64,000 nucleotides of DNA from Paludisphaera borealis (GTDB taxonomy: Bacteria; Planctomycetota; Planctomycetia; Isosphaerales; Isosphaeraceae): positions 1,426,001 to 1,490,000 of the forward strand of contig NZ_CP019082.1 of the NCBI RefSeq assembly GCF_001956985.1, read 5' to 3'. Made by a program: the position numbers and the translations under genes. A model generated the notes under the pieces. That model saw only the letters and a list, made by a program, of their open reading frames with translations, had not been told where the DNA came from and made no database searches. Shown one piece after another: positions 18,049 through 27,085 of this stretch (positions are counted from its first letter, which is position 1; each line of letters opens with the position of its first letter).

Positions 18049-18992
18049 CGCGTTCGGCTCTGGCCTTGCCTGTCGTCGATCTTCGCCGGGACGACGACCC
18101 GGACCGCCCGCGGAACAATCTCAACCGTGAGCGGAGTCTGGGTGATGATTTCGCCGTCGCCCTGGACGGGAAGCGGCTCGTTGGCTTGGACAAGGACGCT
18201 TCGCGAGGCCCTCAGGTAGGTCAGCCGGGTTTCCTGGCCGTGTCTGCCGACCAGGAAATTCCAGGCGATCCGCGGATAATCGAGTGGAGATCTGGGCCGG
18301 AAGATGCAGACGTCGATCCGGCCGTCGTCGACTTGAATGTCAGGCCCCCAACGAAGGCCTGAAACGCCCAGCGCCCCGCAGTTGGCCAGGAGCACTTGAA
18401 GCGATCGCGTGCGGACGCTGCGATCGTCGGCGGTGATCGTCATGCGGCGCGGCTTGTAGCCCAGCAGATTTTTCGTCATGGTCCACACGTAGGCGAATGC
18501 GCCCATCCGCCGCTTGTCGACCTCGGAGGTGTCGTGGATCATGAGCGCGTCGACGCCCACGCCGACCTGCGTGAAGTAGCAGAACTCCCCCACTTTCATG
18601 CCGTCGATGTGCGCCGTCCCGTTCGGACCCGAGATCAGCGCGCAGGCGGCTTCGAGGTCGAGCGGCACGCCGAGTTCACGCGCCAGAACGTTGGTCGTGC
18701 CAAGCGGAAGGATCGCCAGCCTCGCATCAGTTCCCACAACGCCGTTGGCCACGGCCGAAACGGTGCCGTCGCCGCCCGCCGCCACGATCGTATCGAAGCC
18801 GCCGCGCACCGCGTCGCGGACGATCGACGTGAGATCCTCATGCTCCCGCGTCTCGTGGATCTCACAGTCTTGATCGTGAGCAGCCAGATGCGTTCGAAGG
18901 GTCTGGATCACGCGCTCCGGCGCCGCTTGCCCCGAATGCGCGTTCACGACCGCAAAGACTCGCGAGACCTTCGTATCCTGCGCTGAAGACAT
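18045..18992 (-). CDS. Diacylglycerol kinase-family lipid kinase (YegS/DgkB-like)
   Basis: A 315-residue lipid kinase. The catalytic domain has the family signature AAGGDGTVSAVANGV and the substrate-side motif LPLGTTNVLARELGVP, followed by the C-terminal beta-sandwich (VLLANCGALGVSGLRWGPDIQVDDGRIDVCIF) ending near PVQGDGEII. Family members phosphorylate diacylglycerol, sphingosine-like bases or other lipids at the cytosolic membrane face. The ATG at 18992 is chosen for its strong GGGAGGG ribosome site; an in-frame upstream start adds 46 Arg-rich residues. It overlaps the metallophosphoesterase gene, hinting at a linked phosphorylation/dephosphorylation role. It lies 134 nt downstream of ettA, with a hairpin between. 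Confidence 0.92.
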   Translation of the reverse strand: MSSAQDTKVSRVFAVVNAHSGQAAPERVIQTLRTHLAAHDQDCEIHETREHEDLTSIVRDAVRGGFDTIVAAGGDGTVSAVANGVVGTDARLAILPLGTTNVLARELGVPLDLEAACALISGPNGTAHIDGMKVGEFCYFTQVGVGVDALMIHDTSEVDKRRMGAFAYVWTMTKNLLGYKPRRMTITADDRSVRTRSLQVLLANCGALGVSGLRWGPDIQVDDGRIDVCIFRPRSPLDYPRIAWNFLVGRHGQETRLTYLRASRSVLVQANEPLPVQGDGEIITQTPLTVEIVPRAVRVVVPAKIDDRQGQSRTR

Positions 18993-19073
18993 CGACCCTC
19001 CCTCGTTGATCCGTACGAGCACTTCCAGCTTTGGAACCAAGCCGACGTGGCAAACCCGATGCCGCGCACGGAA

Positions 19074-19108
19074 ACGCCTCGCGGATCGATCGGCCGTCCG
19101 CGAGGCGT
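19074..19108 (-). terminator. Hairpin after ettA
   Basis: A 12-bp perfect stem (ACGCCTCGCGGA / TCCGCGAGGCGT) with an 11-nt loop, 18 nt after the ettA stop and before the lipid kinase gene. It separates the two transcription units at least in part. Confidence 0.55.
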
Positions 19109-19126
19109 CGAGAAGCCGTCGGCGGC

Positions 19127-20800
19127 TCACCTCATCAGGGATTTGTACTTGATGCGGTGGGGCTGATCGGCGTCGAGCCCCAGACGCTCGTGGCGCTGGG
19201 CTTCATAGGTTTCGTAATTGCCGTCGCACCAGACGACGCGGCTGTCGCCTTCGAACGCGAGGATGTGCGTGGCGACCCGGTCCAGAAACCAACGATCGTG
19301 GCTGATGACAACGGCGCATCCCCCGAATTCAATAAGCGCCTCTTCCAAGGCCCGGAGCATGTCGACGTCGAGGTCGTTGGTGGGCTCGTCAAGCAACAGC
19401 AGGTTGCCGCCGCTCTTGAGGAGCTTGGCCAGATGGACCCGGTTGCGCTCGCCGCCGGAGAGCTTGCCGACGACCTTCTCCTGGTCGGGGCCTTTGAAAT
19501 TAAAGGCGGCGACGTACGCGCGGGCCGGCACCTTGCGCTTGCCGAGGATGATCTGGTCGAGGCCGCCGCTGATCTCCTGGAAGATGGTGTTCTCCGGATT
19601 CAAGGAATCGCGGTTCTGATCGACGTACGAGGGGACGACCGAGTCGCCGACCCGCAATTCGCCGCGATCGGCCTTCTCCTGGCCGACGATCATCCGGAAC
19701 AACGTCGTCTTGCCCGCGCCGTTGGGGCCGATGACTCCGACGATCCCGCCGGGAGGAAGCCGAAAACTCATGTCCTCGAACAGGAGACGATCGTTGAAGC
19801 CCTTGGCGACCCCCTCGGCCTCGACGACCAGCGTGCCCAGGTGCGGGCCGGCCGGGATCTGGATGACGACGGCCTCGTCGCGCTTGTCGTAGTCTTGCGC
19901 CGCGAGTTGCTCATACCGCTGGAGTCGCGCCCGGTTCTTGGCCACGCGCGCCCGGGGCGACATCCGCACCCATTCCAGCTCGCGCGCCAGGTTCTTGCGG
20001 CGCGTGCTCTCGTGCTTCTCCTCGAGCGCCAGCCGGCTCTGCTTCTGCTCCAGCCACGACGAGTAGTTGCCTTCCCAGGGAATCCCCTGCCCTCGGTCGA
20101 GTTCGAGGATCCACTTCACGACGTTGTCGAGGAAGTAGCGGTCGTGGGTGACCAGGATGACCGTCCCCGCGTGCTCCTGGAGATGCCGTTCAAGCCAGGC
20201 GACGCTCTCGGCGTCGAGATGGTTGGTCGGCTCGTCGAGGAGCAGGATGTCATGGCTCTCCAGGAGGATCTTGCAGAGAGCCACGCGCCGTCGCTCACCG
20301 CCGGAAAGGGTGGCAACCTCGGCGTCGCCCGGCGGAAGCCGCATGGCGTCCATCGCGATTTCGAGCCGACGGTCAAGATCCCATCCATTGGCGGCCTCGA
20401 TGCCGTCCTGGACGTTGGCTTGCTCTTCGAGCAGTCGGTCCATCTCGTCGGCGTCGGGCCCTTCGCCGAGCCGGGCGTTGATCGCGTCGAACCGGGTTAG
20501 AAGGTCGCGCACCGGCTTCACGGCGAGTTCGACGTTGCCCCGCACGTCGAACCGATCGTCGAGCACGGGCTCCTGGGGCAGGTAGCCGATCGAAATCCCC
20601 GTCGCGGGTCGTGCCGTGCCGACGAAATCGGAGTCCAGGCCGGCCATGATCCGCAGCAAGGTGCTTTTGCCCGAGCCGTTGCCGCCGATCACCCCGATCT
20701 TCGCCCCGGGGTAGAACGAGAGCCAGACGTTTTTCAGAACTTCTTTTTTGGCATAGACTTTCGACAAATTTTCGATGCTGAAGATGTATTGTGGCGGCAT
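19127..20800 (-). CDS. ettA: ABC-F ATPase EttA (energy-dependent translational throttle)
   Basis: A 557-residue ABC-F protein of the standard EttA length. It has two nucleotide-binding domains: Walker [10 protein letters not shown], signature [13 protein letters not shown] and Walker [12 protein letters not shown] in the first; [22 protein letters not shown] and [11 protein letters not shown] in the second. The P-site tRNA-interaction linker lies between them ([20 protein letters not shown]). The arm insertion in domain 1 is short, as in EttA. It binds the ribosomal E site and gates entry to elongation according to ATP/ADP. No membrane domains or transporter partners are nearby. It is divergent from the tRNA-Met gene. 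Confidence 0.96.
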   Translation of the reverse strand: MPPQYIFSIENLSKVYAKKEVLKNVWLSFYPGAKIGVIGGNGSGKSTLLRIMAGLDSDFVGTARPATGISIGYLPQEPVLDDRFDVRGNVELAVKPVRDLLTRFDAINARLGEGPDADEMDRLLEEQANVQDGIEAANGWDLDRRLEIAMDAMRLPPGDAEVATLSGGERRRVALCKILLESHDILLLDEPTNHLDAESVAWLERHLQEHAGTVILVTHDRYFLDNVVKWILELDRGQGIPWEGNYSSWLEQKQSRLALEEKHESTRRKNLARELEWVRMSPRARVAKNRARLQRYEQLAAQDYDKRDEAVVIQIPAGPHLGTLVVEAEGVAKGFNDRLLFEDMSFRLPPGGIVGVIGPNGAGKTTLFRMIVGQEKADRGELRVGDSVVPSYVDQNRDSLNPENTIFQEISGGLDQIILGKRKVPARAYVAAFNFKGPDQEKVVGKLSGGERNRVHLAKLLKSGGNLLLLDEPTNDLDVDMLRALEEALIEFGGCAVVISHDRWFLDRVATHILAFEGDSRVVWCDGNYETYEAQRHERLGLDADQPHRIKYKSLMR

Positions 20801-20931
20801 AACCTGAAGGTTCCCTGATGATCAGCCCCGGGTCGAGGCGATCGGAATCGTGTTTCGGGCGAGAAGAGTCCGGCAACCCACCCAGCGTTCCCAACCAGAC
20901 AAGCCGACCATTCCCAATGGTCGTCTTGAAC

Positions 20932-20960
20932 TTGAAGTCGCGCCGGATGTCTGGTAGCGT
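20932..20960 (+). promoter_or_regulatory. Possible promoter of tRNA-Met
   Basis: TTGAAG (20932-20937) and TAGCGT (20955-20960) are spaced 17 nt apart, ending about 58 nt before the tRNA 5' end. Both hexamers are imperfect. Confidence 0.27.
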
Positions 20961-21018
20961 TGGATTATGGTCATGGCGAGGGCTACGGACAAGCTTCCGA
21001 GACTCACCACAAAGCCAT

Positions 21019-21092
21019 GCCGGGGTAGCTCAGTTGGTTAGAGCGGCGGTCTCATAATCCGCAGGTCTCCGGTTCAAGTCCGGACCCCGGTA
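21019..21092 (+). tRNA. tRNA-Met (anticodon CAT)
   Basis: A full cloverleaf of 74 nt. Acceptor arms GCCGGGG and CCCCGGT pair (a G-U wobble at the end), with discriminator A. The D arm is GCTC...GAGC, the anticodon loop is CTCATAA and the T arm is TCCGG-TTCAAGT-CCGGA. The anticodon stem has a T-T mismatch next to the loop, common in elongator tRNA-Met. CCA is not encoded. A CAT anticodon could also belong to lysidine-modified tRNA-Ile2; it lacks initiator features (unpaired first base pair, three consecutive G-C pairs in the anticodon stem), so elongator Met is preferred. Confidence 0.92.
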
Positions 21093-21736
21093 ATCTTTCC
21101 ATCAATGGAAATCGCGGCTCGCCTTGAGATTCGGGCGACGCCGTCGTTAAGCGCCGGTTGAGCGGGATCGTCGCGATGACGACGAACACCCCTGCAAACC
21201 CCCTGAACTTCGATTTGAAGTTTCGGTCTGGATCGGCGACGAACGGAGGCCCCCTGTCGGCCTGGCGCGTTCTCATCGAGCGTGGGTCGTCATGAAGGCG
21301 GCGTTTCTTGAGGAGATTTTTCTCCCCTTGTCACGGAGTCGTACGGCGTCTCGTAATCAGGTACGGGGGTTTGTGCGACGACATGCCCCCGAGGACGCTT
21401 CGACCTGCCTCCGGCGCGAGCTCGCTCTCTCCCAGGGCCTGAACCTCCGATTTCGATGTGGATGTTGCGGCCGACGGAAGCAATAGGCGTCGAGATCGGT
21501 GATCGGGATCTTAATAAACCCATCTGGATCGAATCAGGATGGAATTTACTTCCAGATGGATACCCTGTTGCCAAGAAACCACGAGGAGAAGCGGTTCTTT
21601 TGTTGCCGGTGAAGATGAGCATCTTGACCATTGACTACCGGCGTCCGGATTCGTTATGTTACGTTGCTTGTTCGGAATAGCAGGTCCATTTGTCCTCGAG
21701 ATCTGTCCCCACCTACTAGAGCAAAGGAGACACTGA
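21093..21736. other. Gene-free stretch after tRNA-Met
   Basis: 644 bp without a convincing gene. The right end (about 21490-21690) is distinctly AT-richer than the surroundings and holds the probable promoter of the PEP-CTERM gene. Confidence 0.45.
21631..21660 (+). promoter_or_regulatory. Putative promoter of the third PEP-CTERM gene
   Basis: TTGACT (21631-21636) and TATGTT (21655-21660) are spaced 18 nt apart within an AT-rich patch, 76 nt before the GTG start at 21737. Confidence 0.45.
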
Positions 21737-22309
21737 GTGATTAAGTTGCATCGCGCCCTCATGGCGGGGGCTCTGTTCGTTCTCGCCGCGGTTCCTGCCC
21801 AGGCCGCCACGGAAGTTGCCGGCGCCCTCTCGCTGGTCGGCTTCGGCGACCTCACGTCGAACAGCTTGGATCTCTCCGTGCCCAACCTCTCCGTGACGGC
21901 CGCCCAGACGCTCGTCTCGAAGCCGGGCAACGGTGATTTCTCGGTGGTTCCGCTCTCGACCGACTTCGGTCCCAACACGGTCGACGTCACCAACCTGTCG
22001 GCCTTCACGCTTACGAACGCGACCTACGGGAAGTTCACCGCGACCAGCGGAACCGTCGTCGGCACTCCGACGAGCGGATTCATCAACATCTACATCCTCG
22101 GCACGTTCACCCCGCTCTTCGGCGGTTTTGGCCCCAGCCCGGCCAGCGTGCAGATCACCATCACGTCGTCGTCCCTCGGCGGCTTGAGCGAGGCCATCAC
22201 CATCAACGCGCCGCCGACCTCGATTCCGGAACCCGCCTCGATCGCCATGGCCGGCATCGGCCTGGCCGCGGCCGGTCTCGTTCGGGTGCTCCGCAAGCGC
22301 TCCGTCTGA
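21737..22309 (+). CDS. PEP-CTERM sorting-signal secreted protein
   Basis: A 190-residue predicted secreted protein starting at GTG, with AGGAG 9 nt upstream. The signal peptide is ALMAGALFVLAAVPAQA, the body is rich in Ser/Thr/Val/Asn without Cys, and the PEP-CTERM tail is IPEPAS, hydrophobic IAMAGIGLAAAGLV and basic RVLRKRSV. It is monocistronic, with a classical intrinsic terminator. No enzymatic motif is seen. It may be a matrix or surface structural protein. Confidence 0.9.
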   Translation: MIKLHRALMAGALFVLAAVPAQAATEVAGALSLVGFGDLTSNSLDLSVPNLSVTAAQTLVSKPGNGDFSVVPLSTDFGPNTVDVTNLSAFTLTNATYGKFTATSGTVVGTPTSGFINIYILGTFTPLFGGFGPSPASVQITITSSSLGGLSEAITINAPPTSIPEPASIAMAGIGLAAAGLVRVLRKRSV

Positions 22310-22345
22310 TCGACTTGCGAATACGCAACCAAGATAAGCATCAAG

Positions 22346-22382
22346 GGCGGCCGATTCTCACGAATCGGCCGTCTTTTTTTTT
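22346..22382 (+). terminator. Intrinsic terminator after the third PEP-CTERM gene
   Basis: A 12-bp stem (GGCCGATTC / GAATCGGCC core, extended by three pairs including one G-U) with loop TCAC and nine Ts. It is the only textbook Rho-independent terminator with a long U-tract that I found here. Confidence 0.92.
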
Positions 22383-22544
22383 CCTCGCTCGACCCCGTCT
22401 CTACTATAGGACGAGTTCGACGTCGTGACTCCGAGGATCTGGTGGAAGCCGGAACCTTGTTGTAGATTAGCGACGCTCGGGCGCGACGTGGGTCTTAGCG
22501 TGCGCGCGGTCTTCGTCTCACGGTTCGCTTTCGGAGTCGAGCCC

Positions 22545-23726
22545 ATGTTCGATCTCGCGTCGATCCAGAAGAGCCTTCGGGAGTTCGGCGTTGACGGCTG
22601 GCTCTTGTACGACTTCCGGGGCAGCAACTTGCCGGCGCGGCGGATTCTGGGGCTCGAAGATCGCCCGCCGGGCTCGCGACGCTTCTTTTACATGATCCCG
22701 GCCGAGGGCGAACCGAGGAAGCTCGTACACGCGATCGAGCCCCGCGCCCTGGAACACCTGCCGGGTTCCAAGACCATTTACATGGCCTGGCAAGATCTTG
22801 AGGCCGGCATCACCGCGTTAGTTTCCGGAAGAAAACGCGTTGCGATGGAGTATGCGCCTAATCTTTCCAATCCTTATGTGTCCAAGGTCGATGCGGGAAC
22901 CATCGAATTTGTGCGAGGGTTGGCTGTCGAAGTCGTCTCCTCGGGCGATCTGATCCAGTTTTTCGAGGCGACATGGGACGACCGCCAGTGGAGCCTGCAC
23001 CAGCAGGCCGAGACGGGAACGACGACGGCCTTCGACCTGGCCTGGCGGCTGATCGCCGATCGGACGCGGGACGGCGGCTCGATCCGCGAGACCGAAGTTC
23101 AGGCGGCGATCCTGGAACACTTTCGCAAGCACGGACTTACGACCTACAGTCCGCCGAACGTCTCGGCGAACGCTCACAGCGGTGACCCGCACTATGAGCC
23201 GAAGGCCGGAGAAGATTCCGCCATTCAGGCTGGCGAGTTCGTGCTGATCGATCTTTGGGCGAAGGTCGACGAGCCTCGCGCCGTTTACAGCGACCTCACG
23301 CGCGTCGGATTCGTGGGCACGAGCGTTCCGGAGAAATACGAGACGATCTTCGCCGTCGTGGCCGCGGCGCGCGACGCGGCGATCGCCTGCGTCAAGGACG
23401 CCTACGCCGCGGGCCGACCGCTGCGCGGGTACGAAGTCGACGACGCAGCCCGTAAAATCATCGCCGACGCCGGCTACGGGAAATACTACATCCACCGAAC
23501 GGGCCACAACATCGGTCAAGAAGTTCATGGCAACGGGGCCAATATGGACGACCTCGAAACCCGCGATGAGCGATTGGTCCTGCCCCGCACCTGCTTCTCT
23601 GTCGAGCCGGGGATTTATCTGCCGGAATTCGGCGTTCGCAGCGAAGTGAACGTGTTCGTGGACGGCTCAGGCAAGGTCCACGTCACGGGGGGCCTGCAAC
23701 CGCGCGTGGTCCCGATCCTTGCCTAG
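22545..23726 (+). CDS. M24-family metallopeptidase (Xaa-Pro aminopeptidase-like)
   Basis: A 393-residue creatinase/prolidase-fold peptidase. The N-terminal domain (about 1-150) has the creatinase N motif YDFRGSN and the C-terminal pita-bread domain carries the five metal ligands: LIDLWA, YSDLTRVGF, HRTGHNIGQEVHG, SVEPGIYLPE and RSEVNVFV. It should cleave the N-terminal residue before proline in the cytosol. The ATG at 22545 has GGAG 9 nt upstream and matches the family N-terminus; the frame extends 120 nt further upstream without family-like sequence. The ligand WAKV after the first Asp is slightly unusual (canonical DxG). Confidence 0.9.
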   Translation: MFDLASIQKSLREFGVDGWLLYDFRGSNLPARRILGLEDRPPGSRRFFYMIPAEGEPRKLVHAIEPRALEHLPGSKTIYMAWQDLEAGITALVSGRKRVAMEYAPNLSNPYVSKVDAGTIEFVRGLAVEVVSSGDLIQFFEATWDDRQWSLHQQAETGTTTAFDLAWRLIADRTRDGGSIRETEVQAAILEHFRKHGLTTYSPPNVSANAHSGDPHYEPKAGEDSAIQAGEFVLIDLWAKVDEPRAVYSDLTRVGFVGTSVPEKYETIFAVVAAARDAAIACVKDAYAAGRPLRGYEVDDAARKIIADAGYGKYYIHRTGHNIGQEVHGNGANMDDLETRDERLVLPRTCFSVEPGIYLPEFGVRSEVNVFVDGSGKVHVTGGLQPRVVPILA

Positions 23727-23770
23727 ATCTCGGCCTCAACCGAGTATTCCTCGCCAGAGCAAGCGACCCG

Positions 23771-23787
23771 ACCGCGAAGTTCGCGGT
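23771..23787 (+). terminator. Small hairpin after the M24 peptidase gene
   Basis: A 7-bp stem (ACCGCGA / TCGCGGT) with a 3-nt loop followed by TTA, 44 nt after the stop codon. Confidence 0.35.
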
Positions 23788-23924
23788 TTACGATGAAGCG
23801 CGGGGCTGCACGAAGCTTTGCGCCTCGGAACAGCCGAACCTCGGGGATTCCAAGCATTCTGGTGTGATCCAGAACCTTGAGTGATGTGGCTGGTGCTCGG
23901 TCGCGGAGGGAGGAGTATCGAGAG

Positions 23925-23995
23925 CTACCCGGCCAGGATTCGAACCTGGAAAAACAGGACCAAAACCTGTTGTGATACCGTTTCACCACCGGGTA
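23925..23995 (-). tRNA. tRNA-Gln (anticodon TTG)
   Basis: A 71-nt cloverleaf on the minus strand. Acceptor arms TACCCGG and CCGGGTA pair fully, with discriminator G. The anticodon stem is ACAGG/CCTGT with loop TTTTGGT (anticodon TTG), and the T arm is CCAGG-TTCGAAT-CCTGG. It lies 42 nt after the rex stop on the same strand and could be read from rex or from its own promoter. CCA is not encoded. Confidence 0.95.
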
Positions 23996-24037
23996 AAGGT
24001 TCCAGCATTCTAGCGACCGACTCGCCCAACGGGAAGA

Positions 24038-24712
24038 CTAGCCGCCGTAAGAAACGCCTTCCTGGGTTTTTTGGACCTTGTAGGCGAGGTTTTCGAGCTG
24101 GATGCTCAGGTCGACGGCCGCGACGTTGACGTGCGACGGCACCGACAACGGCGCTGGGGCGAAGTTCAAGATTCCGCGAATCCCCCCCGCAACCATCAGG
24201 TCGGCCACTTGCTGGGCGGATTCGGCCGGCACGCAGAGGAGGGCGAGACTCGTCTTGTGCGAGGCGATGCTCTTCCGCAGGGCCTCGATCGGTTCGACGA
24301 TCATCCCTCCGAACTCCTGGCCGATCTTCCGCGGGTCGTTGTCGAAGATCGCCACGATGTGGAACCGACGCGAGCGGAACCCACGATACTTCAAGAGCGC
24401 GCGTCCGAGGTTGCCGAGCCCGACCAGGGCCAGCGGCCAATCCTTGTCGACCCCGAGGATCTCCCTCAAGACCGAGATCAGAGCGTCGACGTGATAGCCG
24501 ATGCCCGGATGACCAAACTGGCCGAAAAAGGCGAGATCTTTGCGAACCTGGGCATTTTTGATGCCGAACGGCTCGCCGAGCTGGCGGCTCGAGATCTTGT
24601 CCAGACCCTGGAGTTGGAGCGTTTCCAACTGCCTCAGATAAAGACTGACCCGACCGACGACGGCCTTGGGGGCCAGCTTGGCGTTCGGATGCCCGTTTCG
24701 TGAGCTGCTCAC
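24038..24712 (-). CDS. rex: Redox-sensing transcriptional repressor Rex
   Basis: A 224-residue Rex, full family length. The N-terminal winged helix (about 10-85) includes SSRQLGEPFGIKNAQVRKDLAFFGQFG, with the DNA-reading helix. The Rossmann NADH-binding domain follows with VGLGNLGRALL and AIFDNDPRKIG. The C-terminal domain-swap helix is SIQLENLAYKVQ. Rex represses fermentation or respiration genes when NAD+ is high and releases DNA on NADH binding. Translation starts at GTG with GGAG 9 nt upstream. It lies 86 nt after ribD on the same strand, behind a possible promoter of its own. No clear Rex operator (TTGTGAA...TTCACAA) was found next to it. Confidence 0.95.
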   Translation of the reverse strand: MSSSRNGHPNAKLAPKAVVGRVSLYLRQLETLQLQGLDKISSRQLGEPFGIKNAQVRKDLAFFGQFGHPGIGYHVDALISVLREILGVDKDWPLALVGLGNLGRALLKYRGFRSRRFHIVAIFDNDPRKIGQEFGGMIVEPIEALRKSIASHKTSLALLCVPAESAQQVADLMVAGGIRGILNFAPAPLSVPSHVNVAAVDLSIQLENLAYKVQKTQEGVSYGG

Positions 24713-24775
24713 GAGGCGTGTCTCCGATGAGAACTCTCAGGGTGAGCAAAAACCGTGCCCTTACGATCTTCGACT

Positions 24776-24802
24776 CTAATAGTTTTCGACCGCCCTGGTC
24801 AA
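24776..24802 (-). promoter_or_regulatory. Possible rex promoter
   Basis: On the minus strand, TTGACC (24802-24797) overlaps the ribD stop and TATTAG (24781-24776) follows after 15 nt. The spacing is short; a TAGAGT 19 nt downstream is an alternative. Confidence 0.3.
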
Positions 24803-25953
24803 TACGCGTTGCCTGTCCGATCCCTGATCAGGGAATCCAGACGGGCTCTCCACGATTGGGGAACCAGACCCTGGATGCGGAGGTCGCCGTCGATCGTCGT
24901 GTGGACGAGGTGGTCGAGCCGCGCTGCGTCGCTCATGAGCGACCGGCCCTGGCCGCGGGCCGGCGTTCTCGCGTGATCGCCTCCTTCGATGAGCGGGGCG
25001 ATGAAGACGTCGACCTCGTCAACCTCACCGGCGTCCAGAAACGCGCCCAGAACCAGGCCGCCCCCCTCGACCAGTAGGTTCGTCATCCCGCGGCGGCCGA
25101 GTTCGGCGAGCAGCGGGACGATCGGCACGCGGGACGCGCCTTCGAAGACAACGACTTCGCATCCTCGCTCCTCCAGGTTTCGGCGACGATCAACGGGGGC
25201 CCGATCGGTCACGGCGACGAGCGTCGGCGTCTCGCGGGCGGATTTCACGAGGCTCGAGGTCGACGGCAGCAGCGCCTGGCTGTCGAGCACGACCCGTCGC
25301 GGAGTTCGAGGTCCGGGGGGGCGGGCGGTGAGCTGGGGGTCGTCGGCGATCGCGGTGCCGATCCCGACGACGATCGCGTCCATCCGGCCCCGAACGGCGT
25401 GGACGAGCGCCCGCGAGGCCGCCGACGAGATCCAGCGGCTGTCGCCCGGACCGACGGCCGCCTTGCCGTCGAGCGTCATGGCCCATTTGGCGATGACGTA
25501 CGGCCGACCGGTGAAGACCCGCTTGAGATAAGGGGCGTTGAGCGCGACGGCGGAATCGGCGGCCGGTCCGACCGTCACGTCCAGGCCGGCCGCGAGGAGG
25601 CGGCTCAGGCCGCCGCCGTCGACCTTCGGGAACGGGTCGCGGTGGGCCGCCACGACGCGCGAGACCCCCGCGCGGAGGATGGCTTCGGCGCAGGGCGGAG
25701 TCTTGCCGTGATGACAGCACGGTTCGAGCGTGACGTAGAGCGTCGCCCCGCGCGCTTGCTCGCCGGCCGCCTCCAGCGCGGCGGCCTCGGCGTGCGGACC
25801 GCCGAACTGGGCGTGATGCCCGGTCGCGACGAGCCGGCCGTCTCGAACCACGACGGCCCCAACCATCGGGTTCGGCTCGACCATCCCCCTCCCCCGGGCG
25901 GCGGCGTCCAGGGCCAGACGCATCCAGTTGCGGTCCTCCTCGTCGCGATCCAT
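24799..25953 (-). CDS. ribD: Bifunctional riboflavin biosynthesis deaminase/reductase RibD
   Basis: A 384-residue fusion of the usual RibD size. The N-terminal cytidine-deaminase-like domain (about 1-145) has the zinc site HAE (GGPHAEAAAL) and PCC-x8-C (LEPCCHHGKTPPCAEAI). It deaminates the 2,5-diamino-pyrimidinone phosphate. The C-terminal reductase domain has KWAMTLDGKAA, a strong DSRWISS motif and LLVEGGG, and reduces the ribosyl side chain with NADPH. It lies 24 nt after a hypothetical gene in the same orientation, so it is the distal gene of a three-gene run rather than part of a classical rib operon. There is no room for an FMN riboswitch directly upstream. Confidence 0.96.
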   Translation of the reverse strand: MDRDEEDRNWMRLALDAAARGRGMVEPNPMVGAVVVRDGRLVATGHHAQFGGPHAEAAALEAAGEQARGATLYVTLEPCCHHGKTPPCAEAILRAGVSRVVAAHRDPFPKVDGGGLSRLLAAGLDVTVGPAADSAVALNAPYLKRVFTGRPYVIAKWAMTLDGKAAVGPGDSRWISSAASRALVHAVRGRMDAIVVGIGTAIADDPQLTARPPGPRTPRRVVLDSQALLPSTSSLVKSARETPTLVAVTDRAPVDRRRNLEERGCEVVVFEGASRVPIVPLLAELGRRGMTNLLVEGGGLVLGAFLDAGEVDEVDVFIAPLIEGGDHARTPARGQGRSLMSDAARLDHLVHTTIDGDLRIQGLVPQSWRARLDSLIRDRTGNAY

Positions 25954-25977
25954 CGGTCGATGATCCTCATCGAGAGC

Positions 25978-27075
25978 CTAAAAAGGAGACTGGACCGGGT
26001 TCGAGGGTTTGGAAGTCGCGTTCTTCGGCTGGGCCTGCGGCGCGGACGGGCGGGGTTGGGCGGTCTTGGACGCGGCGGGCGACGGGGACGCTTGAGCTTT
26101 GGTTCCGGCTCCGGCCCGGGGGTCGAACTCCTGGGGATGGGGATAAACCAGTCGATACACGAGCGTAAGCCGCCTTCGGGCCTCATCGCTGGGGAAGACG
26201 TTGAAGGTCGACTGCACCCAGGAGGGAATGGACGCGAAGAACTGGGCGAGCCGGCCGGAGTCGACCTTGGCGGGCGGGGTGTGCTCCTGGACGTACAGGT
26301 TGACCGCCAGGCGATGGAGGAACGGGCGCGGCGATTCCTTGCCATCGCCTTTCCGGTTGGCCGAGGTTTGCGCGATCCGGTTTTCGAGCTTGGTGATCCA
26401 GTCTTTCTGAACGGTTCCAGAGCCGCGGATCTCATTGAGGCGGTTCTCGGCCTGATCGATCCAATGCTTTTCGTTGTAATCGGGGGGTGTCAACTCGGCG
26501 GGAATGTTGCGATTGTGTCCGAGACGGTGCAGCTCGGCGCGGCGGCTCCCCGCGGGTGAAGCGTCCAGTTTTTGTCGCTCTTGCGGCGACAGGGCCAACC
26601 ACGTCTTGCACAGGGACGCCACCTCGAAAGCCCCAGTGCCTCCGGTCTGGATGAAATCGACCGGCGAACGGGCTTCCACGTCGGGAAGGGGGTATTTGGC
26701 GACCAGGGTCTTGACCGAGCTGAGACGCTGGTCGGGGGCCTTGGCGAGCAGGTCGTCGCGGACGCGCTCCGGCAGGCCCTCGACCCAGTTGTGGAACCGT
26801 CGCATCGCGGCGAGATAATGCTCGCGTTCCTCGGTCGGCAGCGTCTTGAGTCGGTCGTCGATCGACCGCACCGCCTGCTGCTGCTCGACCCGGAAATCCT
26901 GGTCGAAGCGCCGAAGCGACTCGGCCAGGTCGCGACGCGCGACGGCTGACGTCTGGAGGAACCGCGCCCGGTTCTCGTCGAGGCTGGCTGCGCCCGCCGC
27001 CATGACGACCAACGTTCCGGCGAGCAGGCCGAGCGGCCGGGAGCGTGGGAAACTGTTTTTCGCGTTGTCGGTCAT
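25978..27075 (-). CDS. Hypothetical exported or membrane-anchored protein, Pro/Ala/Gln-rich tail
   Basis: A 365-residue protein of no recognised family. A hydrophobic N-terminal segment (PLGLLAGTLVVMAAGAASL) is a signal peptide or anchor. A charged helical region follows (about 25-290), rich in Arg/Glu/Leu with repeated patterns such as LRRFDQDFRVEQQQAVRSID and PEERVRDDL-like helices, suggestive of a DUF3106-type helical protein. The last 60 residues are low-complexity Pro/Ala/Ser/Gln/Lys. The ATG at 27075 lies 10 nt after the stop of the anti-sigma-like gene, so the two are probably co-expressed. Extracytoplasmic location is inferred. Confidence 0.72.
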   Translation of the reverse strand: MTDNAKNSFPRSRPLGLLAGTLVVMAAGAASLDENRARFLQTSAVARRDLAESLRRFDQDFRVEQQQAVRSIDDRLKTLPTEEREHYLAAMRRFHNWVEGLPERVRDDLLAKAPDQRLSSVKTLVAKYPLPDVEARSPVDFIQTGGTGAFEVASLCKTWLALSPQERQKLDASPAGSRRAELHRLGHNRNIPAELTPPDYNEKHWIDQAENRLNEIRGSGTVQKDWITKLENRIAQTSANRKGDGKESPRPFLHRLAVNLYVQEHTPPAKVDSGRLAQFFASIPSWVQSTFNVFPSDEARRRLTLVYRLVYPHPQEFDPRAGAGTKAQASPSPAASKTAQPRPSAPQAQPKNATSKPSNPVQSPF

Positions 27076-27085
27076 GGACGAGGCT

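Noticed and set aside
23925-23995. Rex operator within the TTGTGATAC...TTTCAC segment
   Set aside because: This sequence is the D and anticodon arm of tRNA-Gln; the spacing does not match a Rex site.
25954-25977. FMN riboswitch upstream of ribD
   Set aside because: The gap to the upstream gene is only 24 nt, too short for an aptamer, and no conserved RFN element is visible.
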